From the NCBI GenBank assembly GCA_963693365.1, contig CAVNZM010000007.1, positions 2,108,001 to 2,172,000 of the forward strand: DNA of 64,000 bases. The letters are read 5' to 3'. The stretch is from Amoebidium appalachense (Eukaryota; Ichthyosporea). The position numbers and the translations under genes were made by a program. The notes beneath the pieces were generated by a model. The model worked only from the letters and a program-made list of their open reading frames with translations. It did not search any database and was not told the origin of the DNA. Positions 42,701 through 52,229 of this stretch are shown piece after piece (the stretch's first letter is position 1; each line of letters begins with the position of its first letter).

Positions 42701-44138
42701 CCCTGGTGCTAACATCGTCGGCTTCAAGTGGATTGTCTCCGAGAAAACTCTCAACTCGGCTGGTGACACCAAGATCAAGGCACGTGGTGTTGCTCAAGGC
42801 TTCAGTCAGCAATACGGTGTTGACTATGAGTTGATTGAGAGCCCTGTCATCCGTCCGGCTGCTCTCCGTGCCATCCTAGCTCTGGCCGTTGTTGAAGGTC
42901 ATGACATACATCAACTCGACGTGTCTACGGCCTTTCTCAACAGCCCACTCACCGAGACCATCTACATGAAACAACCCCCGGGATTCATCACCATGGCCAC
43001 ACTTGGCAAGGTCTGGAGACTCAAGAAAGCCCTGTACGGCCTCAAGCAAGCCTCCAAGGCTTGGTACGACTTCCTCGACGGCATTCTTCTTGCCCATGGC
43101 CTGACCCGTACTAAGACCGACCCGTGCATCTACCTCCGGTTCTTCCCCAACAACGATGTGGTACGGGCTGGTAACTACGTCGATGACTCCACCATCACCA
43201 ACACCCGGGGTTCTACTGCTGCCAGTGACCTGGCTGCCCACATCAGCAAGATGGCCAGCTGTCGTATGAGTCCATTTGACCGTATGCTCGGTGTTGATTT
43301 TAATCACTCTGATCCCCATCACCTCCACATGCACCAGAGGTCTTACATCATGGATATCATCCACGACTTCAACCTCACCGATGCCAAGTCCAAGTCTACC
43401 CCCATCCCTGCAGGCACCACCGTCTCCCTGGCTGATTGCCCCCCCCAACCGTTCACCGTGCCCTACCGTGAGTTACTCGGCCGTCTCCTCTGGGTGGCAC
43501 GGTGCACACGTCCCGACATTGCCTATGCCATCGGCTTCCTTGGTCGGTTCAGCACCAACCCCGGCAAGACTCACTGGGACCTTCTCCGTCGTGTGGCCCG
43601 GTACCTGCTCGGCACCATTGACCTTGGCATTGACTACAAGTACTCGGCCACCCAGTCCCCCATACTCGAATGCTACACGGATGCTGACTTTGCTGGTTGT
43701 GCCGACAGCAAGAAGTCTACCACCGGCTACATTATCGTGTTTGCTGGTATGCCCGTCATCTGGTACTCCAAGCTCCAGCCCATCACGGCCACCAGCACCA
43801 CTGAAGCTGAGCTGATTGCTCTCAATGCTGGCACCCAAGAAGTTGCTTGGGTCCGTGACCTCTTCAAGGAACTCGGCTGTCCCATGCTTGCTCCGACTCC
43901 GGTGTACTGTGACAACCAGTCGACCATTGCCATCGTCAACTCCACCGGCATCAAGCACCGTACCAAACACATTGCCGTCCGGTATCACAACACCAAGGAC
44001 TACATTGCCAGTGGGGACGTGGTTGTCCACTACGTTGAGTCAGCCCACAACTTAGCTGACATACTCACCAAACCCCTCCCCGGCCCGAGTCATGTCCACC
44101 ATCGTGCTCGACTTTGTTTACCGGATATTGTGGATTGA
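39729..44138 (+). CDS. Copia Gag-Pol polyprotein
   Basis: 1469 residues from the ATG at 39729 outside the LTR; the frame is also open upstream into the LTR. In order: Gag (N-terminal 300 residues); zinc knuckle CSYCHEPDHTIIDC (CX2CX4HX4C); aspartic protease AWDSGCNMTVC; pre-integrase WHHRLGHRAM and CHGCIMGKTTK; integrase DDE (WHWDFFEP, YHFDSGSEF, NGYVERRM); a Pro-rich linker; RT with HQLDVSTAFLNS, GLKQASKAWYD and NYVDDSTI; RNase H with CYTDADFAGCADSKKST, TTEAELIAL, CDNQSTIAI and HNLADILTKPL. The protease-IN-RT-RH order defines Ty1/copia. No stop or frameshift; likely competent to move. Confidence 0.97.
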   Translation: MDPNKTGVNKITMWKGEGKTGPYSKTTYFQWEIIFLGMMTGTKGVRLVDVVLADNYVPPTTVAVDGEPPFYGYGTTAELKEARNCLLLHMIQNIDPSVLTTVAQYRIGMDPERAMWKFRQHYLQGKPDQIRILHRQWDACALQPGESFTTYLSRLQTIVNQLQSLQDESIHFTRLAEKFFNELTTRDDLTPEFNRLIEDYHFGDKLFPDFESLHNHVKGIELRQDLKMQLRNNRAHRASKSSMALNASAPPRDLPRRDLRTRLDRTSGTDLRTRLSRQHTRSRSPHRPAFRSTSRSPSRSRFSGSRRSDSPARSNTPSVKECSYCHEPDHTIIDCPEPKCRMSRHNRSRQGSEKSVSFAFSAYNASSVPVSSDPAWDSGCNMTVCPTREFFHDLTPLPTPTPVAAFNGTPVLATHTGHIVINTTTDHGTTTLTIEAYYTPLGQAFLISTSQAAAEYIKGDLNDASTPSFLFDRLTGRHLVNLRLHNGLYYFKDYTIQPPTRPVALAATTSVNPSIWHHRLGHRAMTSIKDMVKHDLVIGLPSSVLDCDVPDCHGCIMGKTTKAPFRGDRPHSNIPGHEWHWDFFEPTTTSYGGSKVALVTVCRASGLVKIYPMADRTTTLDILTAHTNLVATHAPSKVGVYHFDSGSEFTSKDTRAFCLSQGIKASYAPVDCPQLNGYVERRMRFLQEIVRCLLHQVQDQSLSPKLWAEALQHAAYIINVTPSTTANGRTPFEVFYGVKPDISELKVFGCPAYTHVPASKRNKLAPTVKLGMYIGYDLQSHCHRIFNATTHRVGLFRDVIFDESAYLPSDIPSTLPTPDTTATSTTPPPTVDTEDDVCLVYSGPPPAIVVPPTPPPPPAPLPPCPSSLPTLILALATSHPSDPAPPTTSTRPRPARMLPPLHFRTSKFPPPPSPPTPVPAPRRSARLQGKVGLQATTTLPVPPGPPINIDQLPKLVRQLCSGPNGDQVKSALTAEYQAFVDKDIFELVDPPPGANIVGFKWIVSEKTLNSAGDTKIKARGVAQGFSQQYGVDYELIESPVIRPAALRAILALAVVEGHDIHQLDVSTAFLNSPLTETIYMKQPPGFITMATLGKVWRLKKALYGLKQASKAWYDFLDGILLAHGLTRTKTDPCIYLRFFPNNDVVRAGNYVDDSTITNTRGSTAASDLAAHISKMASCRMSPFDRMLGVDFNHSDPHHLHMHQRSYIMDIIHDFNLTDAKSKSTPIPAGTTVSLADCPPQPFTVPYRELLGRLLWVARCTRPDIAYAIGFLGRFSTNPGKTHWDLLRRVARYLLGTIDLGIDYKYSATQSPILECYTDADFAGCADSKKSTTGYIIVFAGMPVIWYSKLQPITATSTTEAELIALNAGTQEVAWVRDLFKELGCPMLAPTPVYCDNQSTIAIVNSTGIKHRTKHIAVRYHNTKDYIASGDVVVHYVESAHNLADILTKPLPGPSHVHHRARLCLPDIVD

Positions 44139-44415
44139 CCCGACCTACTTCAAGAGTGATTTTCTCATGTGTACTACTTACTTTATCAACATCATTATAT
44201 CATATGTATTGCCTTTGTGGGTATGCCCACTTAGGGTTTATATATAAGGTTTGACCTGTACCATCACTCTACTCTATCTTTCACTGGTTTAAAACCCAGT
44301 TAATCAAACACCGCCTATACACGTTATATATATTCGTTGTTTTTGCCCCGGTTCCTTCCCCCCCCCCTCCCCCCCCCCCCCCTTCCCCCCCCCCCCCTTC
44401 CCCCCCCCCCCCCTC

Positions 44416-44447
<32 letters not shown>

Positions 44448-44581
44448 TTCTCCCCCCCCCCCCCCCCCCCGGGAAAAGTACACACTTTAATTTTTTTTTT
44501 TCCGTTTCTGTTCTCAAGTGGGGAGATTTCACTAGTTCAGTGGGGATATGATAACACAAACTTCAAAGTCTTAAGTGGGGA
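44139..44581 (+). other. Copia 3' untranslated region with a long C tract
   Basis: Interrupted C tract at 44356-44470, then repeated GTGGGGA words (44518, 44539, 44575), the last being the polypurine tract next to the 3' LTR. Confidence 0.8.
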
Positions 44582-45506
44582 TGTTGTAATACGTAGTATT
44601 TACATATGGTAAGATCTTCTCAGTTTGTGTTATGTTTCAGTTCATATGCTTAGTGTAAATGCCACACTCCTATTATGTAAAGTGTAGCATCGATCTCCGA
44701 TATGCTTGTATACTTGTAATCGTGTTGTATCGGCTTTAATCGTGTATTGTAATATCGATTAGAATATTTATATGTGTGTACACGGATCCACCCACTCAGG
44801 GAGAGATGTGTACATGTTCGTGTGTACATAAATATCTCTGGTTATAGTTATGCTATTACTATCTTGTTTGTTGATCTGTGCTCTCTTTTCCTTCCTCTTT
44901 CTCCTTCCTTATTTTCTTTTCTTTCTCTCCTTGTCTTCATGTGTATAATCGTATTTCTTTTCTACTAATATATGTTAGGTAGATTTGTGTTACTTAATAC
45001 GTGTTCATTGGACGGTAACACACTTAGGCTACACTTAGAATAGCATGTGTGTTTAGACTTCATTAATTCACTTTAGTTTTCATGTGTTGCCGGGCTTTAA
45101 CCAATCATCAAGGTTAAGTGTGATATGTCTGAGTCTTTGCAGTATGTCATAGGTTAGAACTTCCTTGATGATGACACGAGTTGATCCTAACTAGTGTCTG
45201 TGTCCTATCGTGTACGCCTCCGCGTACCGGATCTCTCTGAAAGCAATTGGTTCTTAGTGATTGGTTTCTATTAGAGATGGATCTGATTTCCGACTGGTCG
45301 GAAATCATGTATGGATTGGACTTAGAGGAATTTCAGGTATTTATTCGAAGATCAGAATAAATTCAGTTGAGTCGTGTCTAAACATTGATGTCTGTTGTGT
45401 ACACTGCTCCGATCGTTCCGTGTTTTGTTGTTGTGTGTGTCTGTGGTGTTTTCACACTGCACCACTGTGTCTCTGCTTACATCCCAAATACTTATAGAAA
45501 TTAACA
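44582..45506 (+). repeat. 3' LTR of the copia element
   Basis: Same length and sequence by eye as the 5' LTR. Small frames inside it (for example 45395-45529) are duplicates of those in the 5' copy. Confidence 0.95.
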
Positions 45507-45765
45507 TTATGAGCTCGGGTCAGGCTGTGATCCCATCAGAGATCGTCGACAACACTTACATACAGCTACACACGTCACTTACTATAGTATCAGGCTTACC
45601 ACAACCTCGTTCTCATATTCTTACCAAAACCTCACTCCCTCACCCACCACCCGTGCGCAGGGGGGCATGCGTGTGTGCGTGTATGTGCGTGTATATGTGT
45701 GTTTTGTGTGTGTATGTGTGTGTGCGGGTGTGTGCGGGTGTGTGAGTGCACGTGTGTTGTGTGTG

Positions 45766-45798
<33 letters not shown>

Positions 45799-46152
45799 AT
45801 GTGTGTGTGTTGTGTTGTGGGGACGTGCGCATAAAGCTCGGAAGTTGTGCATGCAATTGTTGGGATGCAACCCTAGAGCTCGGGCGGGTGGGTGGGTGAA
45901 TTAGTGGGTGCGATGTTGGGAAATGAGCTAACGACGTAGGAGTTCGCTCCTTATATACCAACGGACTCACTCAATGGGCTATCATTGTTAGAAACACCAT
46001 TTCAACCAATGATTGCCCTAGAATACACTCTAAATAGTGCTTGATGGATTTAAGCTAAGTATTTAGATGTATGGTTGCTACCTGCGTCCACTGCTGCCTT
46101 CATGATCAGACAAGTACTAGTATTGCGCCGTTACAAGCTTATTAGAGATCCT
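45507..46152. other. Non-coding part of the element split by the copia insertion
   Basis: Contains a (GT)n-rich stretch 45668-45820 and a TTATATACC string at 45951. No gene seen. Ends at the L2-R2 junction near 46083. Confidence 0.5.
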
Positions 46153-47100
46153 TTACACAATCAACTGCAAACAAGCTGTATGTTGGTGGCCGGTGCCGTA
46201 GGTGGTTGGCTTCGCGCCAAGCCAGGTGCCGAGCCAATCAATTTGCTGGTCAGAGACCCCCGCAGCCTTGGCCGCGCCGAACATGCCATGACGGAGGCAG
46301 TGGAAGGTGACGGCGTTGGCTAACAGGGGCTCCACGCCGATAGCGCACAACTCGCGCTGCATCCACTCGGTCTGGTGGTTGACGTTACCGGTGGGGAGGA
46401 TGCAGTGGGGGGCGTCGGGGGGACGGGGAGTGGCAGGCACTGCTGCCTGTAGGGCCGGGACACAGATGGTGGGCACCACTCGCGTGCGCACGACGGGGTC
46501 ACGCAACTTGCCCGCGCCTTGCTTGATTTTCCGCAGCCGTAGAGTGATGCGGTGGCCTTGTGGGTACGGGCCTTCAAAACCACGTGTTCTGCGAGCAGTT
46601 CGGTTACCGTGGTCCACCGCAGGCCCCAGAGGTAGGCCAACAGGAGCACTCCCAGGCGCCGCTGTGTGTTGGCGGTGGTCTGGGGCTGGTGGGTCAGGAT
46701 GAGGGACACCCATTCGGCATCGAACCGCCGCGGGTCGGCCAGCTTGTCGGGGTTACGCTGCATATGGGTGCGGGTGTACCCCTGGGTGAGGGCGGACATG
46801 ACCGATGGGGGAGGGTATGGGAGCCCCCAAAGTTCGTGTACCTTGCGCAGGGCAGAGAGCTTGCCGACCACCGTGCCCGGCGCGTAATTTCGCTCCATCA
46901 ACTTGGCCACAAACGCAGTGGCAACCGTGCCGGTGAGGGGCCAAGGGGCGAAGGCGGACTCTTGACAAAACTGAAGGTAAAACCGAATTTTCATCTGGTA
47001 GCGCTCCCAGGTGGTGGCGGCAAGTGGCCTTAGGGTGTTGCTGATCAAAACATCCACATTTGCCCTGAGGGTTGGGGTGTTGTATAATATGATCGTGTGT
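46153..47100 (-). pseudogene. Tyrosine recombinase of a YR retrotransposon, frameshifted
   Basis: The N-terminal half (about 47100-46580) has the core-binding domain (LRPLAATTWERYQMKIRFY) and a GLRWTTVTELLAEHVV stretch. After a T run at about 46576-46580 the frame changes. The second half (to 46153) carries the catalytic box TFHCLRHGMFGAAKAAGV (His-x-x-Arg) and the nucleophile Tyr in KPTTYGTG. One missing T at the switch explains both frames. There is no ATG at the start; the first codon in the open frame is a GTG at 47057. Likely inactive unless the shift is a sequencing error. Confidence 0.75.
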
Positions 47101-47732
47101 CTGTGACAAACAATATGTTTATAAATGAACGGGGTTGACTAGACCACGCTTTGCTTAGTTACGTGCTAGTCCTACTTACACCTAGTAAGCCGAGCACACT
47201 GAGTGAGCTCTGAAGCCCCCAACATGCCCTTATATCGGAGCTCGCACAGCGGCTCAGACATGCGCATCGGTATGTGCTTTTTTGGCTACGAGCCAATCAC
47301 ATACGGTTCACGGTCCTGTCCCATGGCTAACACGGTTCCAATAAACTTAGTGAGCCAATCGGGTGACAGTACTTGACTATCGATGCATTCCACAGTCATA
47401 CCTCACGGCTACTTGCATATTTTCCCATGATAAAACTATAACTTAACGCTCATGGTTCCTCTGCTACGTGTCGGTCCCATGTGACTATTATATCTGTTTT
47501 CCCATGAATAATTCTGCAAGCTGCACGTGCACATATGTTTAACTTCTTGCTCATGCGCACAAGACTGGGGGGAGACATGCATACTGGCCTACCTAAGATC
47601 AAACACAGTGGTATATATACATGTACACGTGTGCGTATATCTCAACCTGTGTACATCCATACTAGATATCCGGTATAATATAGTATACCACACGCCCCAC
47701 CGTAAAAAGAAGTATGTCGTCCTCGACATACG
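47101..47732. other. Probable 3' LTR side of the gypsy element
   Basis: No gene. On the minus strand, CTTTTTACGGTGGGGCG (47709-47693) resembles a polypurine tract and is followed by TGTGGTATACT. On the plus strand a TG...CA segment from about 47112 to 47692 could be the LTR. No second copy is found in the window, so this is tentative. Confidence 0.3.
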
Positions 47733-48146
47733 TCACCATGCTCCACACAATGAGTCAATGTATCCGTGGAACGATGCAAGGTCACCTCTGCGTTGGTGGA
47801 ACTCTCGGATCTTGTCCGGGCAGGCTAAGTCTTTCTCACACTCCCAAGAGGTGAATGAATCATCTTTGCCTGCCCACTTGATCTGGTACCACTTGTAAGG
47901 GGTGGATTGCTTGCGCCGTTTCTGAATTCTTACGTCAAGCACCTTTTCCACCACCCACTCGTCCGGCAGAACCTTGTTGAAGTTGTGACTATCGCCCGTG
48001 TCCGGGAGGTGAGAGAGATCTTGAGGCCGAATTCTATTTTGCTCACTCAATTCAAGCTGAATATCGTCCACGTGCCACTTAGATTTCTTCATAGTTGCGA
48101 AGCTTCGGATCTCGTACGTGACCGGGCCGACCCTTTTGACGATTTC
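47733..48146 (-). pseudogene. Chromodomain tail of the gypsy integrase
   Basis: Same frame as the integrase but after TAA at 48147-48149. Reads EIVKRVGPVTYEI, then a chromodomain: WVVEKVLDVRIQKRRK, KWYQIKWAGKDDSFTSWE. In chromoviruses this domain directs integration to marked chromatin. Confidence 0.85.
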
Positions 48147-49271
48147 TTAACCCGTAATCCACCGTACATCCCAGGCACCGATATTTTTGGCTTGATTCCG
48201 AACACGTATCCGTGCACCCTTCTTAAATTCACGAGCCACCGAGGGGCCTGGGCGCTCTCGTACGGCACGTTGCTGGACCACAGCACGGAGCAGAGGCAGA
48301 CGGGCTAATAACTCTCGCCGGTATGCCTTCCACTCTGGGTCCTTGAGTGCCGGGTGGTTACTGCTAAGAAGGGCAACGTCAGGGAATTGTGTTGCTTCTT
48401 GCCCGTACACAAGATAATACGGTGTACATTGCAAAATTTTGTGTGTTGTTGTGTTGTATGCATGTGTAACCACCGGCAACAGAGTGTCCCAATTAGTGTG
48501 CTCATAATTAACGTACTTTGAGAGTGCATTATTAATAAATCTATGAGACCGTTCATTGGAACCGTTGCTTTGTGGGTGATATGCAGAGGTGCTCACTTGT
48601 GCAATATTTGCTATACGGCAAATCTCAATAATTAGCTCATTGAGAAATTCTGATCCTTGATCACTCAAGAGTGTACGAGGGGGGCCGTGTATATAGCAAA
48701 TTACATTCATGAGTGCATGTGCAACATTAACGGCATGCTTAGATTGGATGGGCACAGTGATTAAATACTTCGTTGCCATATCCATAAACACACAAATGAA
48801 AGTATTACCATTTTTCGTTTCTGTGAACGGACCCATAAGGTCAACAGAAACACGAGAGAACATTTTTAAATTTTCGTATCTCTGTTCAAATGGCCTACTT
48901 CTCAAGTGTGGGTTATCGTTACGGCCTTGGCACTGTGTGCAGGCATTCACATAAGCAGTGATATCTTTGTGCATGCGTGGCCAATAATAATTGTATAATC
49001 TTTCGTAAGTTCGTTCAATGCCAGTATGAGCCCCCCCGTCGTGCACACTTCTTAATAAATCAGCACGAAGGATTTCGAGCACATACAGGCAACGACGACC
49101 ATCCTTAGCCACATGATAAAGCACGTCATCCTCTATCACACACATTTGTGCTATTTTCTTAACCTTTTTGTATCCGAAATACTCAAGATTAAGACCGTGT
49201 GCAGCTCGTTCCCCCCTGCCTGCCATTTTCGTTTGGCCTCGGAATCGAGGGAGGCAAGCCACCGTAGCCAC
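48147..49271 (-). CDS. Gypsy integrase
   Basis: His-His-Cys-Cys zinc motif (GGAHTGIERTYERLY to NACTQCQ). Catalytic Asp in SVDLMGPF, Asp in LLSDQGSEF and Glu in SNGSNERSHRF. Joins viral DNA to host DNA. The frame before about 49215 lies in another register because of a G6 run at 49211-49216. Ends at TAA 48147-48149, after which the frame continues into the chromodomain. Confidence 0.9.
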   Translation of the reverse strand: MATVACLPRFRGQTKMAGRGERAAHGLNLEYFGYKKVKKIAQMCVIEDDVLYHVAKDGRRCLYVLEILRADLLRSVHDGGAHTGIERTYERLYNYYWPRMHKDITAYVNACTQCQGRNDNPHLRSRPFEQRYENLKMFSRVSVDLMGPFTETKNGNTFICVFMDMATKYLITVPIQSKHAVNVAHALMNVICYIHGPPRTLLSDQGSEFLNELIIEICRIANIAQVSTSAYHPQSNGSNERSHRFINNALSKYVNYEHTNWDTLLPVVTHAYNTTTHKILQCTPYYLVYGQEATQFPDVALLSSNHPALKDPEWKAYRRELLARLPLLRAVVQQRAVRERPGPSVAREFKKGARIRVRNQAKNIGAWDVRWITG

Positions 49272-49275
49272 GTGA

Positions 49276-52137
49276 TTATATCCTTACACATTTTGTCCCC
49301 CCCTGTGCCATCATAATTGCTTCCTTCTGATAGCCGGCACCACCGAGTGCAGAAAGGGAGGGCAGGCCGGCTTGACTGAGTGCAGAAATTTGTGCACATT
49401 TCAAGCGGTCTGGATCGAAAATGTGTGTGAATTCGAGTGCATCACCCCAATCAACAAACACTTCGGCTGGTTTCGAGCTAAGCTCGGATAAATCTGCTGT
49501 GAGAACCTCTTGTAATTCCTTTTTCACATCCCACCTTTCCAGTGGTATGTTTTCGTTCTCATGCAGAATATATCCTATACGGCTTAAGCCATCAGCATCG
49601 TGCATGGTAGGGCCAGGACGGTAGTATAGATCGAAATCATACTCCTGCATTTCCAAAGCCCACCGTTGCATCCGTTCGTTTGCTATCCGTTTGACACCTT
49701 TAAGAGAAAGACAGGGCTTATGGTCACTTTCCACAATAGTATTCACTCGACCATACACGTACACCCTAAACTCTTTCAGTGCCCAATAGATTGCATGCGT
49801 TTCTCGTTCGATGTTGCTCCACCTACGTTCGGTAGGTTGAAACATCCGGGAGGCATATGCCACCGTGCGGAACTTGCCATCTTTTTGTTTTTGATACAGG
49901 CAAGCCCCTTCCGAGAACCGACTAGCATCACAACGAATAAGAAACTGACCCCCCGTGGGGGAAAGATCGGGCAGGGCAAGCACTTCCTCCGATAACACCG
50001 ATTTTAAATCTTTAAACGAGCGATCTAATTCGTCCGTCCATTTTAACCGTCGGTGTTTTTCTCCGTAACACTCGGCATTCATGGGTCGGGCTCGCTCTGC
50101 ATAATTTAAAATGTGACGGCGGAGATAGGAAGTAATACCCAGAAAACCCCGGAGTTGGTGTAGTGTGTTTGGTACCGGCCAATCTTTTACTGCCTGAACC
50201 TTTTTCGGGTCGGGCCGAATGCCATTCACACCTACAATCCAACCCAAAAACGGTATTTCCGTTAGCCCAATGTATGTCTTTGCCCCATCGAGCTTAACAC
50301 CATATTCACCGAGACGGGTGAAAAGTCGGTCAAGCTTCTGTATTAATTCTTTTTCGGTGTGTGCACCCACAGCTAAATCATCGGCATATATCACCACGTC
50401 ATCGGCCAGAGGGGCCAAAATCTGTGTCATGATGGATGCTAGCTGGGACGGGGAAGTACTGAGCCCCTGTGGTGCCACACAATAACGATACTGCACACCA
50501 GCCACAGAAAATCCTGTTTTTTCACGTGACTCAGCGTCTAGCAGTATTTGGTAAAAGGCACCCGACATATCAGCTTTACAGAAATACTTATACCCAGCCA
50601 ACTTCTCTATTTGTTGTTGCAAGTTGGGCATGGGCCAGGCAGATTTTCGAATTTGCTTGTTAAGAGCACGAAAATCAGTCAGCAGACGGTATTTTCCGTT
50701 TGGTTTTCGTATTACGAAGGTGGGTGAATTATACTGACTGTGTGCTTGTTCCATCTGCCCTCTACGACACATATCCTCCACGATCTCCTTTGCAGCCTGC
50801 TCTTTCACTTGTTCCAACCTCCACTGTTTTAATCGAATCGGTGGGTTATCTCCCGTGTCTATGTGCATGGTGAATCCTTTAATCTGAGGAAATTCGTCGG
50901 GGTCCGTAGTGATGAAGCAACGAGAGTGTGCTTCTAATAGTTTCTTGACCTCCGGAAGCATACTCTGAGGCACCCTATCCCAATCAAAACCGTGGGGAGC
51001 CTGGCCGGCATCGTGTGCACCCCCACCCGAAATTTCCGAAATTTTTCGCGGGGGGGGGGGGGGGTTTTCATGATCAACGGCACACATTGATTGGTCGATC
51101 GGTGAGTGTATCGGACCGCCTCGTGTCCCACTCACATGCCCTTCGTGCCCACACATGTTATCGGTAGGCACCCGGCCCGGTGGCACGGCCGGAGGTGAAT
51201 TGGGTAGGCAACCTTCTCCACCCCCCGTTGCCCACCTGATGCACTGCGCTATTGCACCAACGACGGTTTGTGTACGACTGGGGTGGGGTTCGGCTTGCAA
51301 AACACTCAGTTCGTGTATGTACTCATGTCGGCTCGTAGGAACGAAATGACCGATGGTACCGAACACGCTCAAATCCGGACCCACACCATTTTCGCACACA
51401 ACAGCAATAGATTTATCCACACTAATTTCACAGATGGTGGGGGGGAACTTATCTCGAAATTCACGAGTAGGCTCAAAGATACCGAGGGTGCCAGCAGCAG
51501 CAGCAGCAGCAGTCACCTGCACCGTTGCACGTAATACACATCCAAAGCCAGATTTGACGGTGGTGTCGTGCTTGACGGTAACGGGACACATTGTGTAGGG
51601 GGTGTGCAAAGATGACGTCGGCACCACCATCCCCGACACCAGTGTTAGTGAGTGTGCTTGATGATTAGTGGTGGCAATGTGTTTGTTGGCAAAATCGTTC
51701 CCAATAATCATGTCATGCTTAATATTTTTAATTACTAAGCAAGGCCACATGAATGTTTGAGAACCGAGGCATAACGGGAGCATCACTTCACCACTCACAG
51801 CTAGAGCTTTATCGTTTTTCCTTACAGAAGTAACAATCACATCCGAGGGTTGCAAAGCAAACTCCTGCATGTGTCGGGAAAAAACAGCTTCACTAACCAC
51901 CGTGAATGATGCCCCAGTGTCAAACAATGCAAAGTATTTTTCATTACTCAACGTAACATTAACATAGATACGTCTTCCTGCATTGCATATGGCACTTATA
52001 TCGAACACTTTTCTTATTCTATCAAGTGTTCGAAGTTTCTTTGTGGGGGGGATAGGTGTGGGGGGGTGGGGGGTCGGGGGTCGGGGGAAGGGGGCTCGGA
52101 GGGGGGAATATCGGAAGAAGCCGGGGCAGAAGCACAT
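49276..52137 (-). CDS. Gypsy protease-RT-RNase H
   Basis: 953 residues from the ATG at 52137. Protease active site YFALFDTGASFTVV; RT with NGKYRLLTDFRALNK, CKADMSGAFYQI and VIYADDLAVGAH; RNase H with FLIRCDASRFSEGAC and ERETHAIYWALKEF. Ends shortly after a G7 run at 49297-49303, where one more G would continue the frame towards the integrase. A (CAG)-type Ala run at 51493-51513 and a G tract at 51050-51063 lie inside the frame. Confidence 0.93.
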   Translation of the reverse strand: MCFCPGFFRYSPLRAPFPRPPTPHPPTPIPPTKKLRTLDRIRKVFDISAICNAGRRIYVNVTLSNEKYFALFDTGASFTVVSEAVFSRHMQEFALQPSDVIVTSVRKNDKALAVSGEVMLPLCLGSQTFMWPCLVIKNIKHDMIIGNDFANKHIATTNHQAHSLTLVSGMVVPTSSLHTPYTMCPVTVKHDTTVKSGFGCVLRATVQVTAAAAAAGTLGIFEPTREFRDKFPPTICEISVDKSIAVVCENGVGPDLSVFGTIGHFVPTSRHEYIHELSVLQAEPHPSRTQTVVGAIAQCIRWATGGGEGCLPNSPPAVPPGRVPTDNMCGHEGHVSGTRGGPIHSPIDQSMCAVDHENPPPPPRKISEISGGGAHDAGQAPHGFDWDRVPQSMLPEVKKLLEAHSRCFITTDPDEFPQIKGFTMHIDTGDNPPIRLKQWRLEQVKEQAAKEIVEDMCRRGQMEQAHSQYNSPTFVIRKPNGKYRLLTDFRALNKQIRKSAWPMPNLQQQIEKLAGYKYFCKADMSGAFYQILLDAESREKTGFSVAGVQYRYCVAPQGLSTSPSQLASIMTQILAPLADDVVIYADDLAVGAHTEKELIQKLDRLFTRLGEYGVKLDGAKTYIGLTEIPFLGWIVGVNGIRPDPKKVQAVKDWPVPNTLHQLRGFLGITSYLRRHILNYAERARPMNAECYGEKHRRLKWTDELDRSFKDLKSVLSEEVLALPDLSPTGGQFLIRCDASRFSEGACLYQKQKDGKFRTVAYASRMFQPTERRWSNIERETHAIYWALKEFRVYVYGRVNTIVESDHKPCLSLKGVKRIANERMQRWALEMQEYDFDLYYRPGPTMHDADGLSRIGYILHENENIPLERWDVKKELQEVLTADLSELSSKPAEVFVDWGDALEFTHIFDPDRLKCAQISALSQAGLPSLSALGGAGYQKEAIMMAQGGTKCVRI

Positions 52138-52229
52138 GGTATAGGCACATTTTTAATTACTTTTTCGTGACCCACTGGGTCACAATGTGCAATACGTGCC
52201 ATATCCGTGCATCCAGCACCGGCAATTAC

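Larger units (their letters stand above)
38742..45506 (+). mobile_element. Intact Ty1/copia LTR retrotransposon
   Basis: Two 925-bp LTRs that look identical by eye (38742-39666 and 44582-45506), each starting TGTTGTAATACG and ending AATTAACA. A TTATG duplication stands on both sides (38737-38741 and 45507-45511). A single uninterrupted Gag-Pol frame lies between. A purine tract (GTGGGGA) precedes the 3' LTR. Inserted into the non-coding part of a tyrosine-recombinase element, at the R1 half-site. All signs point to a recent insertion. Confidence 0.97.
35723..46115. other. Four recombined half-site junctions
   Basis: L1 (CATTTTAGACACCAAACTGCT) joined to R1 (TTCGATTGCTTTATG) at 35721-35757. 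L1 joined to R2 (ATCTACGTCCACTA) at 36182-36216. L2 (TTTAGATGTATGGTTGCT) joined to R1 at 38710-38741. L2 joined to a variant of R2 (ACCTGCGTCCACTG) at 46063-46093. All four combinations are present around tyrosine-recombinase-type elements. Confidence 0.7.

Noticed and set aside
42143-43448. Minus-strand frames within the copia Gag-Pol
   Set aside because: Antisense shadows of the 1469-residue plus-strand frame.
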